Origin: Chloroflexota bacterium
Lineage (GTDB): Bacteria > Chloroflexota > Dormibacteria > Aeolococcales > Aeolococcaceae
Assembly (NCBI GenBank): GCA_005880985.1
Contig: VBIQ01000006.1
Coordinates: forward strand, 131,047-195,046
Direction: 5' to 3'
DNA: 64,000 nt
Positions 1-9,101 of this stretch are shown here, piece by piece. The position numbers and the translations under genes are program-made. Under the pieces are notes generated by a model. That model searched no databases. It was not told where the DNA came from and saw only the letters and a list, made by a program, of their open reading frames with translations. Within the stretch, counting starts at the first letter, position 1; every line of letters starts with the position of its first letter.

Positions 1-2172
1 CTCTACAGCGTCTCCAATCCGCTCGAGTACGGCGTGGTGATCACCGAGCCGGACGGCGCCGTGCGGCGCTTCCTCGAGAAGCCGTCGTGGGGTGAGGTCT
101 TCAGCGACCAGGCCAATACCGGGATCTACGTCATCGAGCCGCAGGTCCTCGACCGCATCCAGCCCGGCGTTCCGGTGGACTGGTCGCAGGATGTCTTCCC
201 CGCCATGCTCGCCGACGCTGATCCGCTCTATGGTGTGGTCGCGCAGGGGTACTGGTGCGATGTCGGCAACGTCCAGTCGTACCTGCAGGCCAACTGGGAC
301 GCCCTGGAGGGCAAGGTCCGCTGCCAGATCGCCGGCAGGCGCCATGAGGGGAACGTCTTCATCGGCGACGGCGTGGAGTTCGGGATCGGGGTGCGCATTG
401 ACGGTCCCGCCTTCATTGCCGACGACGCCAAGATCAAGGCCGCCGCCTGGATCAACGGCCCCGCCGTGATCGACCGCTTCTCGGTCATCGACGATGGGGC
501 CAAGATCAGCAACAGCGTCATCTGGCGCAACTCATATATTGGGGAGCGCACCCGGCTGCGGCAGAGCATCGTCTGTCGCAACGTCACCATCAAGAACGAC
601 TGCCTGCTCGAGGACGACACCATCGTCGGTGACGAGTGCCACATCGGCGAGGGCACGCGCCTCGACGCGGGGGTGAAGCTCTGGCCGCACAAGGACATCC
701 AGCCCGGCTCCAAGGTGCGCGAGTCGGTCATCTGGGCGGGGGAATGGCGTCGCCGGCTGTTCGGCTCCTACGGCATCGGCGGGCTCATCAACGTCGAGCT
801 GACGCCGGAGTTCTGCGCCGGGATCGGCGCCGCCTATGCGGCCACCCTTCCCAAGGGCGCCATCATCGCCGTCACCCGCGACCACAGCCGCTCCTCGCGA
901 ATGATCAAGCGGGCGATCATCGCCGGCATCGTCAGCGCCGGCGCCTCGGTGCGCGACCTCTCGGAGCTGCCGGTGCCAGTCACCCAGTTCGCCACCCGCG
1001 TCGGCGACTGCGCCGCCGGCATCCACGTGCTGGAGTCGCCGCTCGACCTGCGCAGCGCCGACATCCGCCTGTTCGACGGCAAGGGATTGCAGATCGACAA
1101 GCGGGGCGAGCGCAAGGTCGAGAATCTCTTCTTCCGCGAGGACTTCCGGCGTGCCGCCTTCTACGAGATCGGGGAGATCGGATACCAGGAGCCGCTCGAC
1201 GACTACATCGGCTACATCATGGCTCGCGTCGACGCCGACATCATCCGTCAGGCCGCGCTGCACATCCTGGTCGACTATGACTACAGCGCCCCGTCGCTGG
1301 TTCTGCCGCAGCTGCTCGATCGACTGGGAGTGACCACCATCCCGCTGCACGCCGGCTTTGGTGAGACCTACCGGCCCAAGCCGCCCGATCAGTTCCGCGA
1401 GGCGCGCGAGCAGGCGGCCCTGATCACCCGCACGCTGGAGGCTCATGCCGGCTGCTACCTGGGACCGTCGGGCGAGCGGCTGTATCTCATCGACGACTCG
1501 GGCGCGCTGCTCGACTTCCATCAGGGTTTCGGCGTCGTCGCCACCCTGGTGCTCGAGCAGCGGCCCGCCGCAGTGCTCGCCCCCGCGGCCGCACCCCGCT
1601 GGCTAGAGCGCGCGGTGGCGGCTGCCGGCGGGCGCCTGGTTGCCACCAAATCGGACCCGGGCTCGGTCCTGCGCGCGTCTCTCTATCCCGACGCGGCGCT
1701 CGCCGCGGACGACCTGGGCGGATTCGTCTGGCCCGAGCACATTCCTGCCTTCGACGCCTGCTACACGGTGATCCGGCTGCTCGAGCTGCTGGCTCGCAGC
1801 ACCCGGCCGCTCAGCCAGGTGCGGGCAGAGCTTCCAGCCGGGGTTCACCTCTCCCACCGCGAGTTCTGCCCGTGGGACGTCAAGGGGCGGGTGATGCGGA
1901 TCCTGCTCGAACAGCTCCGCGACGAGCAGCTCGATCTCGCCGACGGCATCAAGGTCGTGCTCGACGACGGCTACGTGCTGCTGCTTCCGGACCCCGATAC
2001 ACCTCACTACCACGTCGTCGTCAGTCTCGACAGCAACGAGGATCGCGCCCACGAGCTGCTCGAGCAGTACACGCTGCGGGTGCTGCGCGCGGCCGAGTCG
2101 GACGGAGCCGAGGTTCCCGAGGTGACGGTGACGGAGGAGCCATCCGGCGCCACGCGGGTGCCGCTGATGTAG
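1..2172 (+). CDS. Mannose-1-phosphate guanylyltransferase-like protein with phosphomannomutase-like C-terminus (5' partial)
   Basis: The frame is open through the left edge, so the N-terminal GxGTRLxP nucleotide loop lies outside the window. Visible parts are the end of a nucleotidyltransferase domain (FLEKP, NTGIYV, CDVGN within the first ~100 residues), a left-handed beta-helix of hexapeptide repeats (about residues 110-240), then ~470 residues resembling a phosphohexomutase (AVTRDHSRSSRMIKRA). Family members make GDP-mannose or a related sugar nucleotide for envelope glycans. The mutase part lacks the TASHNP phosphoserine loop; the equivalent stretch reads AGIHVLESPLDLR, so this half is probably not an active mutase. 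The exact sugar substrate cannot be told. Confidence 0.85.
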   Translation, partial: LYSVSNPLEYGVVITEPDGAVRRFLEKPSWGEVFSDQANTGIYVIEPQVLDRIQPGVPVDWSQDVFPAMLADADPLYGVVAQGYWCDVGNVQSYLQANWDALEGKVRCQIAGRRHEGNVFIGDGVEFGIGVRIDGPAFIADDAKIKAAAWINGPAVIDRFSVIDDGAKISNSVIWRNSYIGERTRLRQSIVCRNVTIKNDCLLEDDTIVGDECHIGEGTRLDAGVKLWPHKDIQPGSKVRESVIWAGEWRRRLFGSYGIGGLINVELTPEFCAGIGAAYAATLPKGAIIAVTRDHSRSSRMIKRAIIAGIVSAGASVRDLSELPVPVTQFATRVGDCAAGIHVLESPLDLRSADIRLFDGKGLQIDKRGERKVENLFFREDFRRAAFYEIGEIGYQEPLDDYIGYIMARVDADIIRQAALHILVDYDYSAPSLVLPQLLDRLGVTTIPLHAGFGETYRPKPPDQFREAREQAALITRTLEAHAGCYLGPSGERLYLIDDSGALLDFHQGFGVVATLVLEQRPAAVLAPAAAPRWLERAVAAAGGRLVATKSDPGSVLRASLYPDAALAADDLGGFVWPEHIPAFDACYTVIRLLELLARSTRPLSQVRAELPAGVHLSHREFCPWDVKGRVMRILLEQLRDEQLDLADGIKVVLDDGYVLLLPDPDTPHYHVVVSLDSNEDRAHELLEQYTLRVLRAAESDGAEVPEVTVTEEPSGATRVPLM

Positions 2173-2180
2173 GGGCCGGC

Positions 2181-2561
2181 CTACAGCTGGGCCTCGGCTT
2201 CGATCTCGACCTTCCACCGGGGATCGAGCAGCCCCGCGACCACCACCATGGTGCTGGCCGGACGCACCGCGCCGAAGACCTCCCCGTGGGCGGCGCCGAT
2301 CGCCTCGGCGTCGGTCGCGCTGGTGATGAACATGCGGGTGCGAACCACCTGCTCGCGCCTCGCGCCGGCGGCGTCGAGAGCCTCGAGGATGATCTCCAGA
2401 CAGCGGTGGGTCTGGCGTCCGGGATCAGGGTCGCTCGACCCATCCGGCCAGATCGGCGCGGTGCCGGACACCAGCACGCGGTTGCCCACCCGGACCGCCC
2501 GGCTGAAACCGATGGTAGGCTCGTAGGGTGACCCGGAGGAGAGGTTCCGCCGGTCACTCAT
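2181..2561 (-). CDS. Rid family (YjgF/YER057c/UK114) protein
   Basis: A 126-residue protein with the Rid fold signature: VGNRVLVSGTAPI near residue 26, a helix with LEIILEALDAAGA, VVRTRMFIT, and a C-terminal MVVVAGLLDPRWKVEIEAEA strand pair. RidA homologues hydrolyse reactive enamine/imine intermediates formed by PLP enzymes; some subfamilies lack the catalytic Arg. Here DPRWKVEIEAEA keeps an Arg near the usual place. Its ATG lies inside the end of the permease gene upstream (8-base overlap at 2554-2561), so it is the last gene of the leftward operon and probably translationally coupled. Why it follows an ABC exporter is not evident. Confidence 0.85.
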   Translation of the reverse strand: MSDRRNLSSGSPYEPTIGFSRAVRVGNRVLVSGTAPIWPDGSSDPDPGRQTHRCLEIILEALDAAGARREQVVRTRMFITSATDAEAIGAAHGEVFGAVRPASTMVVVAGLLDPRWKVEIEAEAQL

Positions 2562-5292
2562 AGCGCAGCACCTCCAGCGGTCGTATCCGGGTCGGGCCCC
2601 ACGCGACCAGCGCCGCGGTCGCCACCGTGAGCATCGAGACCCCGGCGACGACCACGATGACGATCGGCGTCTGAACGGTCAGCTCGGTGCCGAGCACGAA
2701 ACGTCCGAGAAGGAAGGTCGCCCCGGTCACCACCGCCATGCCGGCGACGGCGCCGACGGCGCCCACGATGCCGTTCTCGATCAGTACCTGGGAGAGCACC
2801 GAGGCACTGGAGTGGCCCACTGCCTTGAGGATCCCGATCTCGCGCCTGCGCTCGAGCATCGCCAGGGCCACGGTGTTGCCGATGATCACCAGGCCGGCGA
2901 AGAGCGCCAGCGAGGCGAGGGACACCAGCAGGATGACCAGGTCGCTGAGGATCTGGCCGACCAGTCCGGCGATGTCGGCGAGGTCGAGGATGGCGATGCC
3001 CGGCACGCTGCGCTGCAGTTGCTGCAGCGCTGCCGTCTTCTGCCGGGGATCGAAGCGCATCGCCACGATGGTCTGGCGCGACGGGCCACCGATGGTGTCG
3101 GTCAGCTGCCGCCCACCGATGATCGGTTCGAGGAACAGACGGATCTGACCGCCGAGCGCCCCCGATGCGGTGGCGCTGTAGAAGCCGATCACGTGCACGG
3201 TCCGCTGCTCCTTTCCCGAGGGACCGAGAAGGGTGACGCTGTCACCGAGGTGCAGGAACAGCGGGGACTGCTGCAGTTCGTTGCGGAGCAGGACGTTGTC
3301 GGTGGCGGCGTCGGCGGGGGTCAGCGCCGTGCCCGCGAGCAGGAAGGTCTGGGGGAGCTGCCCCGCGTCGAGGCGGTAGCCCTCGATGCCGCTGAGCAGG
3401 TTGAGACCGAAGCGCCCCTCCTCGTCATCGGACTGTCCGGGCAGAATCGGTGGCAGCAGCTCGGCGATGGGCTGGCCGTTGATCGCCACCGGCGTGGTGC
3501 CGGTGACGTCGTCGGTCACCCGCCGCTCCAGCAGCCCGGGGAGGTGCGTGGACTGCTTCTGCAGGGCGCCGGCATCGCCCGGGGAGGCGATGGCGAAGAC
3601 GCTGAAGTTGGCCAGCCGGGTCAGGCTGTCGTTGATCTTGGCGGTGATGTCCTGGGCCAGCACCAGCACCAATCCGATGGTGAAGACCCCGACGAAGAGC
3701 GCCACCAGGGTGGTGGCGGTGCGCCCTCGCGTGCGCCGCAACGAGCGCAGCGCCAGCATCAGCGAGGTCTTGCGGCGTCGCGGCAGCAGCAGCACCAGAT
3801 AGCCGGAGGCCGCCGCGATGAGCAGCGCCACGCCGACGGCACGAACCACGGTCGCGATCAGCGCGGCCGCGAGCACCGCCGCCGTGACCAGCCCGATGAA
3901 CGGCACGGTGGCGCGCTCGGGTACTGGCAACCGCCCCACCACGGTGACAATGAGAGCGAACACGCCGGCGAGCACGAGCAGGAGCACCAGCGTGCCGGCG
4001 ACCACCCCAAGGGCCAGCGGAACGCTGCTCAACAGGGTGGCGGAAAGCCCGGTGAAGAGCGCCACCAGCAGCGCGTAGAGACCGAGTGTCTGCAGGCGGG
4101 AGCCGACGCCCCGCGCCTCGGGGAGGTCGCGCAGGACCGCCGCCGGCCGCACCCCGGCAGCGCGGACGATGGGAAGCAGGCCGAAGATCAACGCGGTCGC
4201 GATCCCCACCACCACGCCGATGGCGACGGCGCCCGGGTCCAGGTTGAAGGTGATCTCGATGAGCAGAGCCTTCTGCAGGAGGACTCTGGCGAGCACGCTG
4301 GCCCCCACCCCCATGGCGGTGCCGAGCACCCCGCCGGCCAGTCCCAGCATGGCCGCCTCCAGCGCGAACATCGCGTAGAGGTCGCGCCGCCGGTAGCCGG
4401 CGGTCTTCAGCATGGCGATCTCGACGCGCCGTCGCGACAGCGCCACCTGCATGGTATTGACGATGCCGACGCCGCCGATGAGCAGCGCCAGCAGGCCCAC
4501 CACCTGCACATAGCGGCTGATCTGGTCGGCGTTGCTGAGGTTGGTGGTCAGCGCCTCCTGGGCGGTGCGCACCGAGGTGGTGGGCAGACCGCGACGCAGC
4601 GCCGCCGCCGCCTGATCCGCATGGGCGTCATCGCGGGTCACCACGCCGATGAAGGAGTAGCGCTCGGCCGCCTGGTCGAGTTGCGAGTAGGTGGCCTGCG
4701 AGATGTAGACGGTGAAGGGGCCGGAGGTGACGGTGTTCTTGCTGATCCCGGTGACGAGGACATCGGTGGCGCCACCACCGGCGATGCTGAAGCGGACGCG
4801 ATCGCCGACGCGGGCGTGCACGTCATCGGCGAGGAACTGGGCGAGCACGATGCTGCCGGGACCCGCCAGCATGGTGGCGAAGGTGCCGTCGGCCGGTTGC
4901 GCCAGCTGCGGCCGGCCCACCGCGGGATAGGCGGCCGGGTTGTCGAGGATGTCGATCTGGGCGATCGAGCCGATGTCGCCGCGGCGCACCACGCCGCGGC
5001 CGGTGGCGACCGGCACGTAGCGCTCGATCACGCCCTGCTGCTGCAGGCGGGCGAATGGGGCCAGCTGGTCGCTGGTCAGCGGGAGCGAGGCCGCCTCCAC
5101 CGAGACGTCGCCGCCGTTGACCTCGCGCACGTTGCCGGTGAGCGACAGGCTGATCATGCTTGCTGCCAGCCGCAGGGCGACCACCGCCATCACGCCAACC
5201 GCGATGCAGAAGACGGCGAGCACGGTGCGCTGGCCGCCCCGACGGAGCGATCGCAGCGCGTAGCGGAAGGCGAGTGATAGGCGGTCGATCAC
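2554..5292 (-). CDS. FtsX/MacB-type ABC transporter permease, two-domain
   Basis: A 912-residue membrane protein built as a duplicated FtsX unit. TM1 is near residues 20-45, followed by a large extracytoplasmic MacB periplasmic-core-like region, three TMs (~260-390), three or four more TMs in the middle (~395-510), a second extracytoplasmic domain, and three final TMs (~770-905). Each half has the [30 protein letters not shown] or [14 protein letters not shown] mechanotransmission loop. Such proteins work with a LolD/MacB ATPase in lipoprotein, peptide or drug export, or in regulating cell-wall hydrolases. GTG start, with a 4-base GTGA overlap with the upstream ATPase gene. Substrate unknown. 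Confidence 0.9.
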   Translation of the reverse strand: MIDRLSLAFRYALRSLRRGGQRTVLAVFCIAVGVMAVVALRLAASMISLSLTGNVREVNGGDVSVEAASLPLTSDQLAPFARLQQQGVIERYVPVATGRGVVRRGDIGSIAQIDILDNPAAYPAVGRPQLAQPADGTFATMLAGPGSIVLAQFLADDVHARVGDRVRFSIAGGGATDVLVTGISKNTVTSGPFTVYISQATYSQLDQAAERYSFIGVVTRDDAHADQAAAALRRGLPTTSVRTAQEALTTNLSNADQISRYVQVVGLLALLIGGVGIVNTMQVALSRRRVEIAMLKTAGYRRRDLYAMFALEAAMLGLAGGVLGTAMGVGASVLARVLLQKALLIEITFNLDPGAVAIGVVVGIATALIFGLLPIVRAAGVRPAAVLRDLPEARGVGSRLQTLGLYALLVALFTGLSATLLSSVPLALGVVAGTLVLLLVLAGVFALIVTVVGRLPVPERATVPFIGLVTAAVLAAALIATVVRAVGVALLIAAASGYLVLLLPRRRKTSLMLALRSLRRTRGRTATTLVALFVGVFTIGLVLVLAQDITAKINDSLTRLANFSVFAIASPGDAGALQKQSTHLPGLLERRVTDDVTGTTPVAINGQPIAELLPPILPGQSDDEEGRFGLNLLSGIEGYRLDAGQLPQTFLLAGTALTPADAATDNVLLRNELQQSPLFLHLGDSVTLLGPSGKEQRTVHVIGFYSATASGALGGQIRLFLEPIIGGRQLTDTIGGPSRQTIVAMRFDPRQKTAALQQLQRSVPGIAILDLADIAGLVGQILSDLVILLVSLASLALFAGLVIIGNTVALAMLERRREIGILKAVGHSSASVLSQVLIENGIVGAVGAVAGMAVVTGATFLLGRFVLGTELTVQTPIVIVVVAGVSMLTVATAALVAWGPTRIRPLEVLRYE

Positions 5293-6029
5293 GCCGGGAC
5301 CTCGCCGGGATGGCGCACCTCGGTCCCGTCGTCGCGCAGCCGGCCGTCGACGATCACCAGGGTGCGTTCCGCCCGCCCCGCCACCTCGCGGTCGTGGGTC
5401 GCGATCAGAAAGGTGGCGCCGGTGCGGGTGCGCAGGTCGCCGATCAGCTCGAGCAGGCGCTCCCCGTTGGCGGCGTCGAGGTTGCCGGTGGGCTCGTCGG
5501 CAATGACGATGGCGGGATCGGTGGCCAGCGCCCGGGCGATGGCGACTCGCTGCTGCTCACCACCGCTGAGCTGGTTGGGGCGGTGGTCGAGGCGATGCTC
5601 CAGGCCGACCAGTGCGAGCATCTCGCGCGCCCGAGCCGCCGGTGAGCCGAGGTGGTCGCCGACGTAGAGCGGTACCTCGACGTTCTCCTGGGCGGTGAGC
5701 GTGGGGATGAGGTTGAAGGCCTGGAAGACCATGCCGATCTTGGCGTTGCGCACCACGGCCAGCCGACTCTCGGGCATTGCTGTGATGTCGATGCCGTCGA
5801 CCAGCACCTGTCCCTCGTTGGGGCGGTCGAGCCCGGCGACAACCCCGAGCAGGGTGCTCTTGCCACTGCCACTCGGTCCCATCAGGGCGACGAACTCTCC
5901 GCGCTCGATGCGAAAGTCGACTCCGCAAAGGATCTCGACCACCTCCGCACCGAGTGGCAACCATCGCCGCACGCCCCGAGCTTCCAGGGCGGCGACGGCG
6001 GCAGCTCCCGCCGCCGCCGTGTCAGTCAA
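5289..6029 (-). CDS. ABC transporter ATP-binding protein, MacB/LolD type
   Basis: A 246-residue ATPase with Walker [13 protein letters not shown]-loop region [17 protein letters not shown], signature [15 protein letters not shown], Walker [12 protein letters not shown] and the H-loop ATHD. The V-F-Q-x-F-N-L-I-P-T-L spacing is typical of the MacB/LolD/FtsE group that pairs with FtsX-like permeases, and the next gene is such a permease overlapping by 4 bases. The frame begins with TTG at 6029, overlapping the upstream Lrp-like gene by 8 bases; no good Shine-Dalgarno is seen, so coupling is likely. A start slightly further inside cannot be excluded. Confidence 0.9.
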   Translation of the reverse strand: MTDTAAAGAAAVAALEARGVRRWLPLGAEVVEILCGVDFRIERGEFVALMGPSGSGKSTLLGVVAGLDRPNEGQVLVDGIDITAMPESRLAVVRNAKIGMVFQAFNLIPTLTAQENVEVPLYVGDHLGSPAARAREMLALVGLEHRLDHRPNQLSGGEQQRVAIARALATDPAIVIADEPTGNLDAANGERLLELIGDLRTRTGATFLIATHDREVAGRAERTLVIVDGRLRDDGTEVRHPGEVPA

Positions 6030-6300
6030 GGCCGATGTCGTAGGCGGCGGCCATCTCCGTGGTTCCGTATGAACGCATCGCCAGGTGGGTGTCGGTGCGG
6101 ACGATGCCGGGAAGCGTGCCGACGCGCTCGGTCACCAGGGTCGCGAGCGCATCGAGATCGGCCACCCTCACCACGGCGATGAAGTCGACCGAGCCGGTGG
6201 TGGTGTAGACCTCGGCCACGCCCTCGACGTCTGCCAGGGCGCGCCCGATCTCGTGGATCCTCGCCGGCTCGCAGACGATGAGCAGGAAGGCGGTGACCAT
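6022..6300 (-). CDS. Stand-alone Lrp/AsnC ligand-binding (RAM) domain protein
   Basis: A 92-residue protein that is only the effector-binding half of Lrp/AsnC regulators: FLLIVCEPARIHEIGRAL, VAEVYTTTGSVDFIAVVRV and VGTLPGIVRTDTHLAMRSY match the ferredoxin-like RAM fold. There is no helix-turn-helix, so it probably acts as an amino-acid or small-molecule sensor, or modulates a full-length Lrp partner. ATG 6300 is chosen because a TACCGT -10-like box lies 8 bases upstream (6309-6314), which predicts a leaderless mRNA. It is the first gene of the leftward operon with the ABC transporter and Rid protein. Confidence 0.8.
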   Translation of the reverse strand: MVTAFLLIVCEPARIHEIGRALADVEGVAEVYTTTGSVDFIAVVRVADLDALATLVTERVGTLPGIVRTDTHLAMRSYGTTEMAAAYDIGLD

Positions 6301-6308
6301 CGATCCGG

Positions 6309-6314
6309 ACGGTA
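6309..6314 (-). promoter_or_regulatory. -10 element (TACCGT), leaderless promoter for the Lrp-like gene
   Basis: Read on the minus strand the box TACCGT is followed by 8 bases and then ATG (6300). This spacing puts the transcription start at or next to the A of ATG. The same arrangement recurs at several genes in this window. No clear -35 box. Confidence 0.5.
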
Positions 6315-6395
6315 GCACCCGGCGAGGTGGGGAGAGATCGCTGTCGGCCGCGGCGCGGGGTCCCGGCCGCCAGCCCCCGCCCGCCGGCACGGCTC

Positions 6396-6401
6396 TATAC
6401 T
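6396..6401 (+). promoter_or_regulatory. -10 element (TATACT) of the tRNA-Gly promoter
   Basis: TATACT matches the sigma-70/HrdB -10 consensus at 5 of 6 positions and ends 10 bases before the tRNA 5' end. No convincing -35 hexamer is visible in the GC-rich stretch upstream. Confidence 0.55.
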
Positions 6402-6411
6402 TCGAGCCCGC

Positions 6412-6484
6412 GCGGGAGTAACTCAGCTGGCAGAGTGCAACCTTCCCAAGGTTGAAGTCGCGGGTTCGAGTCCCGTCTCCCGCT
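6412..6484 (+). tRNA. tRNA-Gly (anticodon CCC)
   Basis: A 73-nt cloverleaf can be folded by hand. Acceptor stem GCGGGAG pairs with CTCCCGC (6412-6418 with 6477-6483), discriminator T at 6484. The D-arm is ACTC/GAGT, the anticodon stem CAACC/GGTTG encloses loop TTCCCAA (anticodon CCC at the third to fifth loop bases, reading GGG), and the T-arm is GCGGG-TTCGAGT-CCCGT. U73 agrees with bacterial tRNA-Gly. CCA is not encoded. Confidence 0.95.
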
Positions 6485-6576
6485 GTTGACGTTCCCGAAC
6501 GGCTGTGGGTCGCACGACGACTCCGTCATCACTATCGACCGCACCTGTTGACCACCCGATCGGAGGGATCTGAGGC

Positions 6577-6789
6577 ATGGCCGAGAGCGTCTACCGGGTC
6601 ACGGATGTCATTGGTGTCAGTGAGGAGTCGTGGGAGGCGGCAGCCCGCAATGCTGTCGAGACGGCAGGCAGGACTCTCCGCGACCTGCGCGTCGCCGAGG
6701 TGGTGAAGCTGGATGTGACCGTCGAGAACGGCAAGGTGGCGCGCTTCCGCACCAGACTCAATCTCTCGTTCAAGTACGAGCCGGAGTAG
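6577..6789 (+). CDS. Dodecin family flavin-binding protein
   Basis: A 70-residue protein matching dodecin over its whole length: VYRVTDVIGVSEESWEAAARNAVETA (strand-helix), then LRDLRVAEVVKLDVTVENGKVARFRTRLNLSFKYE. Dodecins form 12-mers that store riboflavin/FMN or related flavins. The Trp in SEESWEAA is the residue that stacks on flavins in known dodecins. A Shine-Dalgarno-like GGAGGGATCTGAGG precedes the ATG. The gene stands alone after the tRNA and ends at a strong hairpin terminator. Confidence 0.9.
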   Translation: MAESVYRVTDVIGVSEESWEAAARNAVETAGRTLRDLRVAEVVKLDVTVENGKVARFRTRLNLSFKYEPE

Positions 6790-6802
6790 ACACGGCACGG
6801 GT

Positions 6803-6835
6803 GCCGCGCGGCCGGCATCGGCTCGGCCGCGCGGC
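6803..6835. terminator. Bidirectional hairpin terminator between convergent genes
   Basis: A perfect 12-bp inverted repeat (6803-6814 GCCGCGCGGCCG with 6824-6835 CGGCCGCGCGGC) with a 9-base loop lies between the stop of the dodecin gene and the stop of the convergent ABM gene. There is no T-tract, as is common for high-GC genomes. Confidence 0.7.
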
Positions 6836-6847
6836 GCCTCATGGTCC

Positions 6848-7174
6848 TCAGCTGCCGGAGGATGCTCCCTCGGCCACCGGCCGGCCGGCGTGGACGGCGT
6901 AGGTGATGTCGATCCACTCCGGCTCGCCCTCGAGCAGCTCGAGCTGTCGCCGGTAGTCGCGGTCGGTCTCGGGCCGCTGCGCGTTGCGCAGGTAGCTCTC
7001 CTTGTCACGGAAGCGGATCACGACCACGACGCGGTCGGGGTCCTTGTCCTCCCAGGCGACGTCGATCGACTGCAGACCCTCGGCCTGATGGACAGGGGCG
7101 ATCTCCCGCACCAGCCGCTCGTACTCGGCCCGACGGCCCGACTTCACCCGGCCGCGCATGACCGATCCGTACAT
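6848..7174 (-). CDS. Antibiotic biosynthesis monooxygenase (ABM) domain protein
   Basis: A 108-residue single-domain protein with an ABM/dimeric alpha-beta barrel pattern: MRGRVKSGRRAEYERLVREI, a central strand VAWEDKDPDRVVVVIRFRDKESYLRNA, and a closing helix and strand. Family members include quinol and heme monooxygenases and proteins of unknown role, so no substrate can be named. The ATG overlaps the stop of the DUF1059 gene by one base (TGATG), so the two are translated as a coupled pair. Confidence 0.7.
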   Translation of the reverse strand: MYGSVMRGRVKSGRRAEYERLVREIAPVHQAEGLQSIDVAWEDKDPDRVVVVIRFRDKESYLRNAQRPETDRDYRRQLELLEGEPEWIDITYAVHAGRPVAEGASSGS

Positions 7175-7371
7175 CAGCGGGCGCCGGCTCCCACTTCGTC
7201 CTTCAGCATGCCGCGAATCTGCTCGCGCAGCTCGGGAGTGTTCTGGTGCCCGTGCACCGAGGCGGCGTGCTCCCCGGCGGCGCGCAGAACCTCGTCCTCC
7301 TCACCCGCGATCGTCAGCGTGCAGTTGCTCTCGCTGGGCATCTCTCGGCAGTCGACGACCTTTCGGGCCAT
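7174..7371 (-). CDS. DUF1059 domain small protein
   Basis: A 65-residue protein beginning MARKVVDCREMPSESNCTLT and ending with the HxxNTPELREQIRGMLKDE region. DUF1059 proteins typically start with a short strand carrying DCR, followed by CxxxxxGxxxEVLxxAxxHAxxxHG, as here (ESNCTLTIAGEEDEVLRAAG). Function unknown. ATG 7371 is preceded by a GAGGGGG Shine-Dalgarno-like stretch. It is coupled to the ABM gene downstream. Confidence 0.75.
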   Translation of the reverse strand: MARKVVDCREMPSESNCTLTIAGEEDEVLRAAGEHAASVHGHQNTPELREQIRGMLKDEVGAGAR

Positions 7372-7427
7372 GGCATCGCCCCCTCGCCGGGCGACGCTGT
7401 CTCTCGCCTGACCCGACGGCCAGCAGT

Positions 7428-8300
7428 CTACACCCGGCCGCTCAGGTGGTCCAGGCGACCATCCGGCGGGGGCGCCTCGGGACGGCACTGATTGACCAGC
7501 TCGCCGATGCCGGCGATGGCGGTTCGCACCACCTGGCCGCTGCGCAGCCATGGTGGGGGCGTGCGCGCGGCGGCGACGCCGGCGGGCGTCCCGGTGGCAA
7601 CGATGTCACCGGGGTCGAGGGTGACGATGCTGCTCACGTAGGCGACGATGTCCGCGGGAGTGAACCGCAGGTCCGCGGTATTGCCGTGTTGCACGCGCGA
7701 TCCGTCGACGGTGCACTCGATGTCCAGGCCGAGGCCGTCTTCGCTCGCCTCCTCGCGAGTGACCAGCGCCGGCCCGAGCGGGCTGGTCTGCTCGAAGGTC
7801 TTGCCGGACAGGAACTCCGACGTTCGCCGCTGATAGTCGCGCACGGTGACGTCGTTGAAGACGGTCCAACCGGCGATCGAGTTCAGGGCACGATCGGTGG
7901 GCACATGCCGGGCGTGGCCGCCGATGACGAAGGCGAGCTCGGCCTCCCAGTCGAGCTGCTCGGACACGCTCGGCATGCAGATGGCGTCGCGAGCCCCGAT
8001 CAGAGCGCCGGCGAACTTGGCGAACAGGGTGGGATAGCGCGGCAGCTCGTGCCCCATCTCGGTGATGTGACTCACGTAGTTGAGACCCAGGCAGATGATC
8101 TTGCCCGGTCGCGGCACCACCGGAGCGAGGTCGGCCGCGGCCAGTGCATGGCGCGGGCCGTCAGCCGCCGCCAGGTTCCGCCAATCGTCTCCGGCGGACA
8201 GCAGCGAACCGACGTCGGCGTACCGCAGCTCCACCACCTCATCGCCGTCGACGCGGCCGGCCCGGGTTCCTCCTGGAGTGCGCAATGTCACCAGGCGCAT
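7428..8300 (-). CDS. Fumarylacetoacetate hydrolase (FAH) family protein
   Basis: A 290-residue protein with a short N-terminal domain and the C-terminal FAH beta-sandwich. GKIICLGLNYVSHITEMG begins the catalytic domain near residue 66, then DWEAELAFVIG supplies the metal-binding acidic residues, followed by GWTVFNDVTVRDYQRR and GDIVATGTPAGV. The family includes acylpyruvases, 2-hydroxyhepta-2,4-diene-1,7-dioate isomerases and ureidoglycolate lyase, all acting on 1,3-diketo or acylpyruvate acids with Mg2+. The exact substrate cannot be told. A TACCGT box 7 bases upstream of ATG suggests a leaderless transcript. Confidence 0.85.
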   Translation of the reverse strand: MRLVTLRTPGGTRAGRVDGDEVVELRYADVGSLLSAGDDWRNLAAADGPRHALAAADLAPVVPRPGKIICLGLNYVSHITEMGHELPRYPTLFAKFAGALIGARDAICMPSVSEQLDWEAELAFVIGGHARHVPTDRALNSIAGWTVFNDVTVRDYQRRTSEFLSGKTFEQTSPLGPALVTREEASEDGLGLDIECTVDGSRVQHGNTADLRFTPADIVAYVSSIVTLDPGDIVATGTPAGVAAARTPPPWLRSGQVVRTAIAGIGELVNQCRPEAPPPDGRLDHLSGRV

Positions 8301-8307
8301 CGCCGCT

Positions 8308-8313
8308 ACGGTA
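8308..8313 (-). promoter_or_regulatory. -10 element (TACCGT), leaderless promoter for the FAH-family gene
   Basis: On the minus strand GGCTACCGT is followed by 7 bases (8301-8307) and the ATG at 8300. It is the same box and spacing as upstream of 6300 and similar to the box upstream of trpD. Confidence 0.5.
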
Positions 8314-8702
8314 GCCGTTCACCCCGGCTCGGGCCATCCCCAGGTGCGCACCACGGCGCCGCCGTTGTCGACCAGCCGGCCGGGAAGCCCGAACGAGCTG
8401 AGCCACCTCACCGCCCGGTGGGCGCGGACGATGGCTGCGGTTGCCGCGATAGCCGATCAGCTTGACCGCGGCTCCAACGGTGGGGTCGACCGCGCCGTCG
8501 CTCAGCCGTGCGGGGAGGGGACGACCCATGGCCGCCCCCTCTCGTAGGAAGGGAGGCGCACAGCCGGACGGCCGTCCCGGGCTGCCCGGCTCATCGCAAC
8601 CTCAACCTATGCCCGCGATCCTGTCGATTCGGTTACGCGAACGGCGGTTGGACGCGGCGGGCGCGCCGCACCGGCTGGCCTGCTTCCCCGGGCCGCCGGT
8701 TC
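8314..8702. other. Intergenic stretch without a supported gene
   Basis: About 390 bases between the FAH gene's promoter and the stop of the GYD-domain gene. Open frames exist on both strands but carry no recognisable domain, and their composition is like antisense noise. A minus-strand segment near 8380-8410 superficially resembles a tRNA D-arm but has no matching T-arm. Nothing else seen. Confidence 0.5.
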
Positions 8703-8993
8703 TCAGAGGCCCGAGACGATGCTCTTGACCTCGCTCTCGGTGAAGGCGCGCATGGTCTGGCTGCGGATGTTGCCCTGTCCGGCGATGGCCAGGGTGACGC
8801 GGGCCACTGTCGCATCGTCCGGCGCCTCACCGATGGTGACCACGTCGTATTGACCCATGGTCAGATAGACGGCCTTGAGCTCCCCTCCCGCGGCGCGAAA
8901 CGCCTCGCGGGCCCGGTCGATTCGCGTGGGAGCGTCCTTGACGGCCTGGATGCCCTTGTCGGTGTAATTGAGCAGTCCGATGTAGGTGGGCAC
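8703..8993 (-). CDS. GYD domain protein
   Basis: A 96-residue protein starting MPTYIGLLNYTDKGIQAVKD with the family-defining region LTMGQYDVVTIGEAPDDATV, a ferredoxin-like alpha-beta sandwich. GYD proteins are widespread in soil bacteria and have no firmly assigned function. GTG 8993 is preceded by GGAGGG (Shine-Dalgarno). It is divergent from the flavoprotein gene at 9102 with ~108 bases between them. Confidence 0.85.
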   Translation of the reverse strand: MPTYIGLLNYTDKGIQAVKDAPTRIDRAREAFRAAGGELKAVYLTMGQYDVVTIGEAPDDATVARVTLAIAGQGNIRSQTMRAFTESEVKSIVSGL

Positions 8994-9101
8994 AGCAAAC
9001 CCTCCGTATCACTGACGCCCGTGACCCGGGCGTACCCTGACCCGACGCGCGGGGACTCTATCGCTGGGGAGCAGCGGAGTCCATGCCAGCGGGGAGCAGG
9101 G

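Noticed and set aside
2812..5277. Very long open frame on the plus strand, antisense to the FtsX permease gene
   Set aside because: Its translation is rich in Gln, His, Arg and Gly with no domain, typical of the antisense frame of a high-GC gene. The minus-strand permease has clear motifs and TM helices.
8239..8529. Minus-strand ORF whose peptide contains GEVAQLVRA, a phrase typical of a translated tRNA D-arm
   Set aside because: The DNA (GAGGTGGCTCAGCTCGTTCGG) resembles a tRNA 5' part, but no anticodon stem, T-arm (GGTTCGA) or acceptor partner follows within 90 bases, and the frame runs into the FAH gene.
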